Assembly (NCBI GenBank): GCA_019918135.1
Contig: WBZZ01002035.1
Coordinates: 1-60,000 of the forward strand
Reading direction: 5' to 3'
Source: Paulinella micropora
Taxonomy: Eukaryota; Cercozoa; Imbricatea; Euglyphida; Paulinellidae
DNA: 60,000 nt
Shown: positions 48,749-59,426 of the stretch, piece by piece
Layout: each line of letters starts with the position of its first letter
How positions within the stretch are numbered: the first letter of the stretch is position 1
Notes under the pieces: generated by a model
What the model saw: the letters and a program-made list of their open reading frames with translations, nothing else
What the model was told of the DNA's origin: nothing
Databases searched by the model: none
Translations under genes and position numbers: made by a program

Positions 48749-50199
48749 TTCTTTTTTCTTTCTGGTTGCAAATTTGATAGTCGATAGGAGAGATAGTACT
48801 CCTAACCAAATCAGTAGTGAGAGCATGGGATCCGTAACTTAACCGACAACCTCAGTGATATTGAGGCACAAGGCTCGAGTATTTGAGGAAGTGGAAGCGT
48901 CTGGCCCCAAGGCGTGGCTGCCCGTTAGGATCTGTGCGTATCCTAGTACCTTTCGGTCATGGGATACACGACATGGTATGTAGGAGAAAGCTTGAGGAAC
49001 ATATATGAGAGAGGGAAAGGGAGGGTAGAAGGTAGGATATACGGAAGAGAAAACCGGAACTATGTAATGTTCTAACACCGGGAAGGGTCGTCCCTGGTCC
49101 CGCTGACATTCGCCTGGTCGTAAGCCTTCGTCGGGTCCCATCGTGGGCTGGGTCGTTTCATGAGGGACTTCCTCGTAGACTGGTCCAGATATCGGGGCTC
49201 CGCACACATGCACGAGGCTCAGACTTCTAGAAACATTGAGCCATCAGGGAGAATCGTTTCTGGACTCATTTGCAAATTCCTGGTTGTCCATCACCTGCAA
49301 CTTTTCTTGAACTGCATAGCTCTTGCACCTGGAGGGAGATGTAATGAGTCGATGTATCGTCGTATACTGAAAGGGGTTGAGCATCCGGAGGGTCCGGCAT
49401 CGGTACTGGGTGCTGAAGGGGGGCTAGGAGCCGGGAAAAGCCGGACTTAATACTGGGTACCGAAACGGAGGGGGGAGCCGTTAAAAAAAATAAAAACACT
49501 GGGCTGGTGGCGCGGCGTGAAAGAGAGAGTGATAGGTCTGATTCCTGCAAGTGGAGATGTATCCAGTTTGAAAACTTTGAAGAGAGAGAAACGACTTTGA
49601 CGACAGGGAGAGAATTCAAATCTAGCACGAGCGTCGAGTGCCTTGCTCTCGAGCTCGGGAAAGAGGTGGAGAGTAGTGTGGGGAGCTTGGGGCACCGCTA
49701 GCTTCGTCAGCTGGGCGTTATGTTTAATGAATCAAAGGAGGACACAGGGGTCGAGTCAGGGGGGGAAGGGGAAACTATAAAAGGAAGTGTTCGTGCAAAC
49801 TTGGCACGAGGCAATGTCCCTGGTAGAGAGTGTCGAGCCCTGGGTGAATGAAATCTGACAGGGGAAGAATCCTCAGGCTGAGATACCGGTCACGGGGGTC
49901 GGAAGACTCACTAGGCTGGCAGTCTCGACCAGAGGGTTTCCCTTGTCCTTGACTTGCCGACCCGACCCCCCCACGAGACCGTTAGGAGTGCGGCGTTCCT
50001 TGCCCAGACTTGATTGGCGTGCTTGGCTAAGTCTTATCGTAAACTCTGTGAGGTCGATCTTGATGAGTCTTGTCAAAACTTATCTCGTGGTGTCTGCACT
50101 GTGGATGAATTTCCAAGCTTGGAGGATTGTGTCATGGCAGATCTTGGTCACTCGCGGAATATGTCGAGTACTACAGCTTTCGACAGGACAAAGCGGAGT
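48749..50199. other. Region without recognised genes
   Basis: Open frames of up to 124 residues on both strands lack recognisable features. It lies downstream (minus sense) of the R2-like element and may include its 3' untranslated region. A TATA-like ACTATAAAAGG is at about 49,776. Confidence 0.4.
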
Positions 50200-51732
50200 T
50201 CATTGTATGAGGTCTCTGAGATATAGCCTTTTGATCCCATTGTTATCACAATGATGTTTGAGGACATGTTGCGCCTCCCAACCGTTGATGGTGGATCGCG
50301 TCCTGCAGTTGTTCATATCTATGATCATAGATGGCTCTTGGGTAAATCCCCACGTCCGGGTAGCTTTCCACGGGATGGAGGGCCACGTAACCGGTGGGTC
50401 CTCGCCTCTGTCGGAATTGGGGTCCGTGGGAATGTATGGAGGTTTAACTCGTAGTCCATTATGGTCCCAGACTCTCTTTCTGTCTTTCCCGTCGATAACA
50501 CCAGTAAGGTAGTTTTCGTCTTCTCTGACCAACCATTCGTCCCTGCGGAACGTGCAGTCCAGTAGGTAGACATGTGGTGTCTTGTAGGCTCGTGCTGCCA
50601 GGAGGTCAATCTTGTATGGAATCTCGGGCCCTGCTAGGTCAGCCATTATCTGGGCTGCCGGATGGATGGGTGCAGAGGGGTCTATACCTGTCCCGTCGTC
50701 CTTCAGGTCGTTAGCTAGTGAACTTGGTAAGGCTCCCTCTTCACCGATGATAGTTAACTTATTGTCTCCTTCCGTGTCGTCGTCGATGAGAAGACCTCTT
50801 TCTATGCACCGGCGAATCCATCGTCTGCACCTCGAATGTCTGACGTCAACTAGCACCTTTAGTGCTTGTGGGTGGCGATCCGATTTGGAGAGAAGGTAAT
50901 GACTGATATCGCCGGTCACTCCACATCCATATGAGCACTTGGGTGAAGTGGACCCTTTGGTAATGGTAACGCTCAGTCTAGCGGGGGTATTCCACGCCTC
51001 CAGTTGGCATTTAAGGATGATAGCAGCGTCTCTGGCGGAATAGCCGCTTCGAGGTTGAAGGAATTCATTCATCATCGTTTGGAAAGGTTTTCGGATCTCT
51101 GATCGTAAGCCCCAGGTGAGACCAAACCTGGGGGCAACGGTCGTCTTATACGCGTTCTCCGATACCCGTTGTCGAAGTTTCCAGACGTTGTACGACGCCA
51201 GGTTGGCCTTTATCGTCTTTATGGCGTTGTCGACCGTGTCTGGTGCCACTGTCTTCTTGGTGAGGAGGTTCGTGACTGAGACGATCGGGAGTTCCAGGGG
51301 ATTCCATTCCGTGAAGGAGGGCTGTATATCTTCGTCCTTGGGGCATCGTGCCATTTTTGCATCCGCTTCTGATCTTGTGAGTCGGCCTTCTGGCCAGGAG
51401 GAGTCTCCGATGTGACCTGACGGGATGCGAAGGCTTACACCCACTCCTAGTGCTCGACATGCTCGGATCCAGGGGAGGACCATGAGGCCGTCGCGTCGGT
51501 CTTCCTTAATAAGGTGAAGGTGCCTTTGCCACCCCATGAATGGTTGATCAGGTGGCTCTGGAAGTTTAGGGCATACGGGGGAGATGTCATCTGGTGTGGG
51601 AAGGTTGTCCTTCGGCGGTCCATGTCTTGTAGAAACGTGGTATCTCGGCCAAAATTCTCTGATGATACAGCTGGTGGGATAAATTACTCCGTGCATGACG
51701 GAGCGTAGTCTCCACAGGTCTGGGGGGTGCAT
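50200..51732 (-). pseudogene. Non-LTR pol C-terminus: zinc knuckle and restriction-like endonuclease
   Basis: Open for 510 codons. It includes RSGYSARDAAIILKCQLEAW and a knuckle CSYGCGVTGDISHYLLSKSD (C-x3-C-x7-H pattern; the last ligand is not clear). Downstream, IPYKIDLLAARAYKTPHVYL then LDCTFRRDE matches the K/R-P-D...D/E core of R2-type endonucleases, with Ile for Pro. It would nick the target DNA to prime reverse transcription. The N-terminal end is separated from RT by the homopolymer. Confidence 0.65.
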
Positions 51733-51776
51733 GAACTGGGGCCGGGGGCCTTGTGAATGCTGTTGAGAGGTCGTCT

Positions 51777-51777
<1 letters not shown>

Positions 51778-51817
<40 letters not shown>
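51778..51817. repeat. G homopolymer of about 37-40 bases
   Basis: An uninterrupted G run within the retrotransposon linker; antisense it reads as poly-Pro. Runs of this length are prone to polymerase and assembly error and account for the frame change between RT and endonuclease. Confidence 0.9.
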
Positions 51818-51818
<1 letters not shown>

Positions 51819-51840
51819 ACGCGCACGGAACGTTCTGCGC

Positions 51841-53558
51841 TTATGCTGACTGAGCGTGGGGCGTCGTTTGGAGAGGAAGTCTTTGGGGGCATATGATGTG
51901 ATCTCCTGGAAAGTATGTGTCCCATGCAAGCCGGAAGTATGATTCCATCACATATTGGACGTATTGGTCAATGGAGAGGATGCATTTGATGAAGACAGTG
52001 AAGGTGCGGAGGTAGTAACGGGAGACGTATGGCTGTAGGCCCATTCCACCGCACAACCCCGTGGGTCCATACAGTACAGCATTTGGGATTTCCTGCTGGG
52101 AAATTTTTAGCAGTTCTCGGAAATGGTCGCGGAGAGCCAAGTCCAAATCATGCAGGGTTTCTGGGTCCCATGTGGTCCACCCGAAGGAGAAGTCCATAAG
52201 GCTCGTGAGAAGGTTCTTTAGGGCAATGCGCTGCCGTGCTGGCGAGACGCCTAGTCTGTGGATCATGCGTGTGGTGGATACAAATTTAGCGAGTGCGTAA
52301 TCTCGTTGGATCTGTGCGTCGTAGGTCCCATCCGTGTGAAGGCCAAGCGACCTGAAGACTTCAGTGGCGGACCGGTTCCTGATTGTGATGGAATTCTGTC
52401 CTGGGGTGCGAATGGTGATGGGGACCGCTTTGACTCCTCCCTCCGGTTGGCCCACTAGGCATATGACTGTGCATTTGTTGGCAGCACAAATCTGTCGTCC
52501 TGCCCTTAGTTGGTTCCAAAGGAGAGTGAATCCATTCTGCGCCTCGGTTAGGTAGTTCTCGGGGAGGCCATCGCCTCCCATTGCTGCCCAGTTATCGTCC
52601 GCAAATTTATTATCTGCAGTGAGGGGGGTGCGTAGGGGGTAAAACGAGTTGTTTACTGTCATATCTCGTTCCGCCCCATCATAGAAACGATATCTTTCGG
52701 AGAGGAATTGTTGGGCTGGGCAGATGCGTGTCAGGTATTCAACTAGGACTCCATAGGTCCCCGGGCTGAGTGAACCACCTTGAGCGATACCTCGGGTTCG
52801 GTCGATGCTCTCCGGGAGGAAAGTTGACATGCCGTTGGCGTCTTGCGATTTGATTCGGAGCAAGGAATCTTTGAACCTATGTCGAATATATCAAAAAATT
52901 TCCAGGAATTCTCCCTCCGTGGACACCACGTGAGACTATGCCTCACAGATGTAGGTGAGTTCAGCCCTATCGAAAGCTTTACGGATGTCGGTGGTGAAGA
53001 GGATGAGAGTCTTGGGCTTCCCAGTGAGTAGGGGGGCTGCTAGTAAGTCGGCGAGCATCAGTCTCAGGACCAAGTTCCATTCGTCTGTACCGCTCACCGT
53101 AGGTGTGTTTGCACTGGAGGTCTTGCGAATGCATCCCGTGTGAAGTTTGAAGGTTGCGACGCGGTAGGTAATAAGTCTCTCGTAAAGATTCAGGATGGCG
53201 TTGGACACCGTGATGCCCCGCCAGTCTGTGACGTCTGCTCCCGTTCCTGTTCCTCTCCAAATTTAGCATAGCAGGCCTGGCTTCCATTCGGTGGGTAGCT
53301 TGCTGCCGCGCCAGCAGAGACTGAAGTAGGCTGTTATGCCATCTTGGCTTCTTGTGGTAGGAGCTTGAGAACGTCGGGTGGAACGCCATCTTCACCTGGA
53401 GATGCCACCTTCTTTTCCTGGATAGCACATTCCATTTCTTCAAGGGAGAAGGGTCGTCGTGCATCCTTGAGCGCCTGTTCCCTTGTCATGGGTGGCGGAA
53501 AACACGCGTAACTTGTGATGAAGAAGCCCAATCTGCCCCCTGGGATTAACGATTCCAC
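51841..53558 (-). pseudogene. Non-LTR reverse transcriptase
   Basis: Spread over three frames. 53,558-53,334 has EMECAIQEKKVASPGEDGVP (fingers). About 53,230-52,936 has LILFTTDIRKAFDRAELTYI (motif A Asp). 52,863-51,841 has RTRGIAQGGSLSPGTYGVL (motif B) and NKFADDNWAAMGGD (motif C, FADD), then a thumb-like region EVFRSLGLHTDGTYDAQIQR. Frameshifts near 53,330 and 52,900 inactivate it. Confidence 0.8.
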
Positions 53559-53597
53559 AAAGGGTCCGATGGGGATGATCTTGCCCTTCCTATCGCG

Positions 53598-54120
53598 TTA
53601 GGGGTTGTCTCGTTTTTGGTGCCATTCTTCTAGACGCGCGTGACATTTCACCCTGCGTTGGGCGGCCCATTTTGCTAAGCAATCAACCACCTCATTCAGC
53701 CTTTTTTGCCAAATGAAGCTTTTCTTCTGGTGAGCCCGTACCAAGTGGATGGAAACGGGGGCGATGTCTTTGTGAAACAGTGCCAGGGCGTCCCATAGTC
53801 CAGGTGAGGGACGGTTCTTGAAAGTCTCATGATACTCCACATCAAGAACCGCATCAGAGAGGGATTTGTAGTCTGGGTCTCAAGTTCGTCTGGCGGAGGT
53901 ATTGTAGTCTCCTGCAGCTACGGCTAAGATTTCCTGTGTTCCACTCGTCGCCTGGTTATCGGCGGCGCCATAAATGGCTATGTATTGTCCTTGGTGGAGG
54001 AGGAGTGCTCCGAAGCATGCGACGTGCCCAAGTTCGGGAAACGATGATCCATCAGTGACTAGGATAGGTTCATAGTGGTGTAGGGAGTCTGGAGAGAGTG
54101 GATCAGGGGAGTCTAGTCGA
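53598..54120 (-). pseudogene. RNase H domain placed upstream of RT
   Basis: ILVTDGSSFPELGHVACFGA (first Asp), GTQEILAVAAGDYN (Glu), an in-frame stop after ARRT near 53,880, then YKSLSDAVLDVEY and VRAHQKKS...NEVVDCLAKWAAQ (terminal Asp and H motif). This is the RNase HI pattern. In most elements of this type RNase H follows RT, so its position before RT is notable. Confidence 0.65.
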
Positions 54121-54124
54121 GGTG

Positions 54125-54520
54125 CTAGTTAGTCAACGGGGAACAGCTGTTTGATTTCGTCTGGACGTGTGTGTAGGCGGAGTGCAAACACAGTTGTTCT
54201 AAGTTTGAGACAGAATCCCCACTGGTCTTCCTCGTTTCGGGGTATGTTGAGGAGAAATAGGTCAGGCTCATGAGTTTCGAGGTACTCGGGGATCTCGGGT
54301 AGGATGTCAACTGGGGGGCAATGAAATCTAGTTTTGCGTCGATACACTGATCTTGCAATAGTTTTGCTTCGTCTTTGTTTCTATCTGGGACGATTTCATC
54401 ACGCTGTCGGAATCTGGTCAGGTAGGCTCGCAGCGCAGGCGCTTCTTGATCATTCTGAGCTTGGATGAGGCGCCTTACTTCCTCCTGTAGTGCCTGGGCT
54501 TCACTAGTTTGAATGTCGTA
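54125..54520 (-). pseudogene. Non-LTR N-terminal remnant, unknown
   Basis: The frame reads SEAQALQEEVRRLIQAQND and EAPALRAYLTRFRQRDEIVP as a helical segment. It then shifts to YLETHEPDLFLLNIPRNEED and TTVFALRLHTRPDEIKQLF. Coding-like but not recognised. It follows directly on the truncated gag fragment. Confidence 0.4.
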
Positions 54521-54834
54521 GTCGGCGAAGTCGTAGTCGATGACGTCGTCGATGTGGACGAGGACGCAGGCGATGGTCCCGACACCGAAGCCAGTGCAGC
54601 AGCAATCGGAGGCGGTGTAATCACGATCTTCCTCTCAGCTCGTGAGAGCGGCGAGCTTTCATCGCGCGGAACCAGAAGAAACTTAGGATCTAATCCCATC
54701 AAAAACTGCAGCGTAGACCATCGCCAGTTGTCAAACGCCTGTGCATCTTTCGCAGCATTCGAAGTCGCAGCAGGCAGTTGAGGAACCCTTAGCGAAACCT
54801 TCGCTCGCTCATAACTGAAGCTACCACCAGACAT
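54519..54834 (-). pseudogene. gag: Truncated gag fragment, uninterrupted across the provirus target
   Basis: Starts MSGGSFSYERAKVSLRVPQL at 54,834 and runs through AAKDAQAFDNWRWSTLQFLM, PRDESSPLSRAERKIVITPP and the Ser/Thr-rich linker, to a break at about 54,519 where the R2-like element begins. It shows the pre-insertion state of the site at 17,277/48,263. Confidence 0.75.
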
Positions 54835-54841
54835 CTCAATT

Positions 54842-55239
54842 ATATTAATCACATGAAGTACGACCAGTGTGTGCCTTCCAGAGTTTAATCAAACTACTTT
54901 AATGACAATGCAGAACTGTCAGAACTGAAAGTAACTGATCAGCGGTAAAGGTAATGTTCTGTGTCATTCTAGAAGGAAGATTGAGTTTAATAATGACTGG
55001 TAAACGCAATCGTTCAAATAGAATAATTGGAAATAAATAGTTGTTATATTATTACCTTATTCCGTTCTGCACACCGACCTAGAAGAATCTATAAATATAA
55101 TGCCACAGTAATGCCATTATTCAGGCAATAAGCAGGTAAAAGTGGCATTTCACACTAGTCAGTAAATATCGGTGTGCGGTGGCAAATGTCCAAACCGTAA
55201 CGGTAACTAGTGATATTAGAGTTCTAACTAGGAAGTATT
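54842..55239 (-). repeat. 5' leader/LTR-like region of the gag retroelement, copy 2
   Basis: Near-identical partner of 48,360-48,748. The identity stops at GAAGTATT in both (48,741-48,748 and 55,232-55,239), marking the element's outer edge. Confidence 0.7.
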
Positions 55240-55276
55240 AATAATATAATGATGTAGTATTATACTACAATACACC

Positions 55277-55726
55277 GTGCCCTGGTACAAATTTATGGTG
55301 GAGGTTCTCGATATGAGAGTCTCAAAAGAGCTTGCTACGGATTTCCATGTTGAAGGTATGACCCCTCTTCCCGAAATGTCGCGGGCTTTTAATGGAGGTG
55401 TCAAAGCTAACAGGAAGCTCGCCTCGTACAAAGTCAGTATTCCAAGCCTGATTGAGGCGTCACGGTGGAAGCAACGCTTCCGTGTCATCATGATCTTCAA
55501 CATCGCTACATACCGTCGAGGTGTCACTTCCCACACCGTGCAGCCTGTGGAGTGGACCGAGGGTGGGCGTTTGTCGACGCAGATCAAGTCGTATTTTCCT
55601 GCCGGACAGAAAATATATTACAAGGCCAAAGACCGTCCCTGGACTGACGACGAGGATGAGGACGCAATCAATCCTCTCGCAAAGGGATCCTTCCACTTAT
55701 GGGCCATTGAGATGACGAAATTCTGA
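55277..55726 (+). CDS. Unrecognised plus-strand open frame
   Basis: 149 residues from MPWYKFMVEVLDMRVSKELA to WAIEMTKF. Reasonable composition (SRWKQRFRVIMIFNIATYRR), but its last 35 codons are antisense to a minus-strand gag-like frame. It could be a fragment of an unknown retroelement or virus gene, or chance. Confidence 0.3.
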   Translation: MPWYKFMVEVLDMRVSKELATDFHVEGMTPLPEMSRAFNGGVKANRKLASYKVSIPSLIEASRWKQRFRVIMIFNIATYRRGVTSHTVQPVEWTEGGRLSTQIKSYFPAGQKIYYKAKDRPWTDDEDEDAINPLAKGSFHLWAIEMTKF

Positions 55727-56193
55727 ATATCTATGTAAAGTTCGTCATAGAAATCGTTCACCTCCCCATTCTTCCCAGTAATAAGGGAATCCCTCACTTC
55801 TAACTCTTTTGCACCCTCGACTAACGCTCCCATCAATCTCTGTATCTCATCAAGAGTTAGTATCTTTCCATTCCCCTCAACGATCACCATATTTCCCTCA
55901 TCCCATCTCCATGCAACTGTAGTGTCGTTCCTTATCCTGTGTCTCTCTAACTCTCTATCCATCCCTTGCTTTAACTCGCTTGGTGCAAGACGTGGTAATG
56001 TGGAAGGTGCCACACGTTGTGATGGTGGGTATGCTCTTTCGTCCTTCCTTCTTACCTTCCCCCCTACTCCATCCTCCGCGCTCTTACTCATCTCTTGCTT
56101 AGAGTTTGAGCGTTGTACAGATGAACCAGGGGGAGAGGAGAACTCAGGCGAAAAGGTGGGTGAGTCTTTCACGTTCTCGTCCTCGTCATGCAT
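55618..56193 (-). pseudogene. Gag-associated frame of retroelement B
   Basis: 191 codons: SFSPEFSSP-type Ser/Pro start, then AWRWDEGNMVIVEGNGKILT, LDEIQRLMGALVEGAKELEV and EVNDFYDELYIDIQNFVISM. Lies downstream, in the minus sense, of the CCHC gag at 57.4-58.9 kb and is probably a later part of the same decayed polyprotein. The end is lost near 55,620. Confidence 0.4.
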
Positions 56194-56404
56194 TGTCTCT
56201 CCCTCACCTTTCTCTCTCTTGCTCTGTCTTACCTGGATGGTTCCCTCTACTGCAACCTCAACGTTCTCACCTTCTCTGTCTTTGGGTTAGAACGTTGTAC
56301 AGCTGAAGTAGAGGGTATATGGCCTGTAGTAGAAGATGATGCGATGTTTGAGGTGCTTGAGGATGATATGAGAGGAGTAGAGCGAGTAGTGGAGGGTTCC
56401 TGTT

Positions 56405-57018
56405 CTAACCTAGTCCACTGACGTAGGACCCATTCCATGGGGCTAATATCAAGGCACCTTTGAATGGAATATTCCCCCTGTTCAACTGTGCTCTAATAAG
56501 AGCCAATAGGTCTCCCCTTACTTGCTCTGTACCTTCGTGGTGAGAACAAAAATCGCAACCTTGCACCGTCATCCTTATCACGAATTGGCTTCCCACTTTC
56601 CGTGCCCGTGCGGCCACGCACACCGGATCCTATTTCTGTTGAAACCCTCACACTGCTTTTTGGCCGAAACTGGCAGTGTACTACTTCTGATGGGTTGCGC
56701 CCAGAGGTTAAGAAGAGGACTTTCTTCTTCCCGTAAGTGGTTTGAGGTAGATGCCCGGGATTTCATCAGAACTTTCTTGTAACCCCCCTCGACACGGCGA
56801 AGTCCCCATCCATCCTCCATAGGGTAGATTACACCTAGAGGTGTTGGGTCTCCCGCCATGTCTAGGGAAGTAACGAAAGAGTTATCCTTCAGGAGGGGAA
56901 TAGATCGTGGCTGAGTGATAGGAGGATGAGCATGCATGTTATGTGTGCGTATATTGCTCTCTCTCTCTCTTCTCATCTCTCGATTCTGATGCGTGAAGTG
57001 GCGATGCTTGTAGATCAA
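56405..57018 (-). pseudogene. Cys/His-containing remnant of retroelement B
   Basis: Two overlapping frames: one with CEGFNRNRIRCAWPHGHGKW, the next with VQGCDFCSHHEGTEQVRGDL and LALIRAQLNRGNIPFKGAL. Together they suggest a C...C..C..HH zinc site broken by a frameshift near 56,590. No family recognised. Confidence 0.35.
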
Positions 57019-57034
57019 AGGAGGAAGGGGGTGG

Positions 57035-57132
57035 GGTGGTGTCGCATGAGAGGTTTGGTCCTTCCTCGTCCGTTTCCTCTGGTGGGGTGGTGTCGCATGA
57101 GAGCTTTGGTCCTTCCTCGTCCGTTTCCTCTT
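57035..57132. repeat. 49-bp tandem duplication
   Basis: Two copies of GGTGGTGTCGCATGAGAG(G/C)TTTGGTCCTTCCTCGTCCGT plus a short end, differing at one or two bases. Antisense it repeats an acidic TDEEGP.LSCDTTPP peptide. Confidence 0.8.
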
Positions 57133-57432
57133 TTTCCATCATGTTTATGCTTAACATGTGATTGATGTATCCTACCTCCCTACTCCCTCTTCTCCTTCCT
57201 CTTCATCAAGAGTAGCAGACTCTTCGCCTGAACCAGAGGCCTCGGACTCCTCTCCTTCTTCTTCAGAACTACCAGAAGAAGAGGAGTCGGAACCCCTGCG
57301 TTCAAACTAATCGTCTTTGCTTTAGCTGTGCTCTTCTTGATGAAGTCAGATGCCTTCAGCTTTCTTTTCTCCTTCCCTCCTTCTCCTTTCTGTCGTCTCA
57401 TCTTTCTCCTTCCTTTCCTGCCCTCCTTACTC

Positions 57433-58951
57433 TTACTTGTCTTTGTTTGTAAGACTCAGCTCTCCTACGCCTTTAGCTAGAGTAACTATCCTTGCTGCCT
57501 TTCTTCTTATGGGGCAGTTTACAGGGACATGTCCGTCTCGGGGGCATTCAGGAAGGGTACATGGGACAATACAGATTTTGATCTGGTGATCTCCTCGACA
57601 ATTGTAACAACCTTCCTTACGGGGTGTTCTTCCAGCTTGGTTTCCCATAAGGTTGACTGTTATGGGGTCACTCTTTGTCTCACTACCGGATGAAGCTTTA
57701 GTGGAAACCACCCCTCGACGCATAAAGTTTCTTCATCTTTGACTTAGATTCCTCTGTCTGAGCTATCTGCTCTATCACTTTCACAAAAGACTCCCATCCT
57801 GGTCTTTCCTCCGGAAGGAGGCTAGTGACTTTGTTGCGATAGCTATCAAATTCAGTCAAGTGTTCGATCTTTTTCATCACCATCTCAGTCTTGACGAGTT
57901 AAGGGTACGGGACCCTCATGACTGTCTCTTGGTCAGCTATATTGCTATGAAAAACAGTCAACCAGGATCTCACATCTTAGACCTTTTTGGGGTAGGAGTA
58001 GTGACTGTCAAGGAAGTCTTGACGTTCCTTCCATTTGACAAGGTCAAGTCCGCCATATCTCCTCCTCAATGCCATGGAACACTCAAACCCGTCAGTACCA
58101 GCTGTTCTGATAACTGACATTGCTTCCTTGTCCTTGTTGCAGCACTGAATTAAAAGAGCAAATATGAATCTGTTATGTTTCATCTTTCTTCTTTCCTCTA
58201 CCTGCTGATAGTATCTGTCTCTTGCTAGAGGAGCAAGGAGAGGATTTGGTTTAGAAGCAGCAGTCAGAATAGGGACTCCCTCAGACCTTTTCCGTTCAGC
58301 AGTTGCAGAGGTAGGTGAGGGGTCAGGCGGAGCAGGGCTGGGAGAGGGGCTATCTTCCTGTTCTTGTTTGACAGATGGGACAGCAATGGAGGAAGAACTA
58401 CTGGTGGCGCTAGAGGAGGAGCTACTACGTTCCTTTTTAACTGCAACAGGTTTCTTCTTCTCTCGCTGATCTTGACCTTCATCTTCACTATCGGTGGTAG
58501 GTGAGAGGAATGGTTCATTGGGTGGAGTATCAGGGGGATCGAAAGAACTTACCTGTTTTGCCTGTAAGAACAGGGTGTCGTCTGTGGGGGGGTAGCTCCC
58601 CCTATTCCTAGTGGATCGTGGATAGCTAAAGTATCAAGAAACCCGTATTCCCAGTTATCCCAGTCTGGGTCTTTGCTATTGAATGGGGGCGAATCCACTT
58701 TAAACCCTTTGTGTAGCGACGTCCCAAACATGGGGTAAGCCATGTTCTGGACCAAAGTGCGGAAGATAGGAGTTAGTCTCAACTATCAATAAATTCCCAC
58801 GGTTAGGTAGAAATGGGGAAGTTATTATTAGGGATGAAGCAGTTTGGTGTGTCTGTGCTATGCTGTCTAGCCACAAGACACGTTTGAGGTGAGTGCCTTC
58901 AGCCAGCACACGAAATGCTGTCGACTGCCTGCTGCACGTCGACACTTGCAC
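57433..58951 (-). pseudogene. gag: CCHC Gag of retroelement B, multiply frameshifted
   Basis: Pieces in order: 58,951 (VSTCSRQSTAFRVLAEGTHL, shared with 7490-7650), 58,782 (SPPFNSKDPDWDNWEYGFLD), 58,518 (Pro/Leu linker), 58,183 (MALRRRYGGLDLVKWKERQD), 57,883 (LLPEERPGWESFVKVIEQIA) and 57,723 with the knuckle CYNCRGDHQIKICIVPC...C...GHVPVNC. The Cys/His pattern is like that of the gag at 16.1 kb, so the two families are probably related. At least four frameshifts. Confidence 0.55.
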
Positions 58952-59079
58952 TTCTCTGTTTGAAGGCCTGATACCTCTTCTTCCAGACTTTGTGCAACTG
59001 ATTAAAGCTGCTGAAGCAGAGTTCGCTACAGTAGTATTAAAGTATAATACCGGTCACCTAACAACAGCAGACACTTGAG

Positions 59080-59426
59080 GCGATGCATGATTAAAATCTG
59101 TCTGTGTTGCCAAACCAAACTGCCAAACTCCTAGCCTGATATATTAGTAATTCATCGTTGATAATAATTTGATTATATAACATAATTTATCAATAATCAC
59201 TAGAATTTAACGGCCGGCGTTAATATTAATAACTTGATAAATTATCTCTGGCGAATCTGACATAGTCTGTCACGGGTCACTGGTTGATTGATATTAATAG
59301 GTCACCGGAAGCGGGCGGAGGGGGCCCGCGGGGGGGGGGGGGGGGGGTGGTGGTTAGATTAATTTATTATTTTAAGTTTTATTAATAATATCAATTCGAT
59401 AATTACTAGGTCATTACAATAAATTA
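59080..59426. other. AT-rich non-coding stretch with a G-run
   Basis: No gene. Contains AACGGCCGGCGTTAATATTA and, at about 59,330-59,347, a run of about 18 G. Confidence 0.5.

Larger units (their letters stand above)
50200..54520 (-). mobile_element. Degenerate R2-like non-LTR retrotransposon
   Basis: Minus-strand remnants in order: unknown N-terminus (54,520-54,125), RNase H (about 54,120-53,598), reverse transcriptase (53,558-51,841), a linker with a 37-base G/C homopolymer, then a zinc knuckle and restriction-like endonuclease (51,732-50,200). There are several stops and frameshifts. RT motifs of the non-LTR type and absence of LTRs define the class. The RNase H upstream of the RT is unusual. 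At its 5' side it abuts a truncated gag fragment at about 54,520. Confidence 0.7.

Noticed and set aside
51684..51929. Poly-Pro protein frame
   Set aside because: Created by the G homopolymer; it links retrotransposon fragments in an arbitrary frame.
48360..55239. Leader repeats as the two LTRs of one element enclosing 48.7-54.8 kb
   Set aside because: Each copy is followed by its own gag start on the same strand, so both are 5' ends of separate copies.
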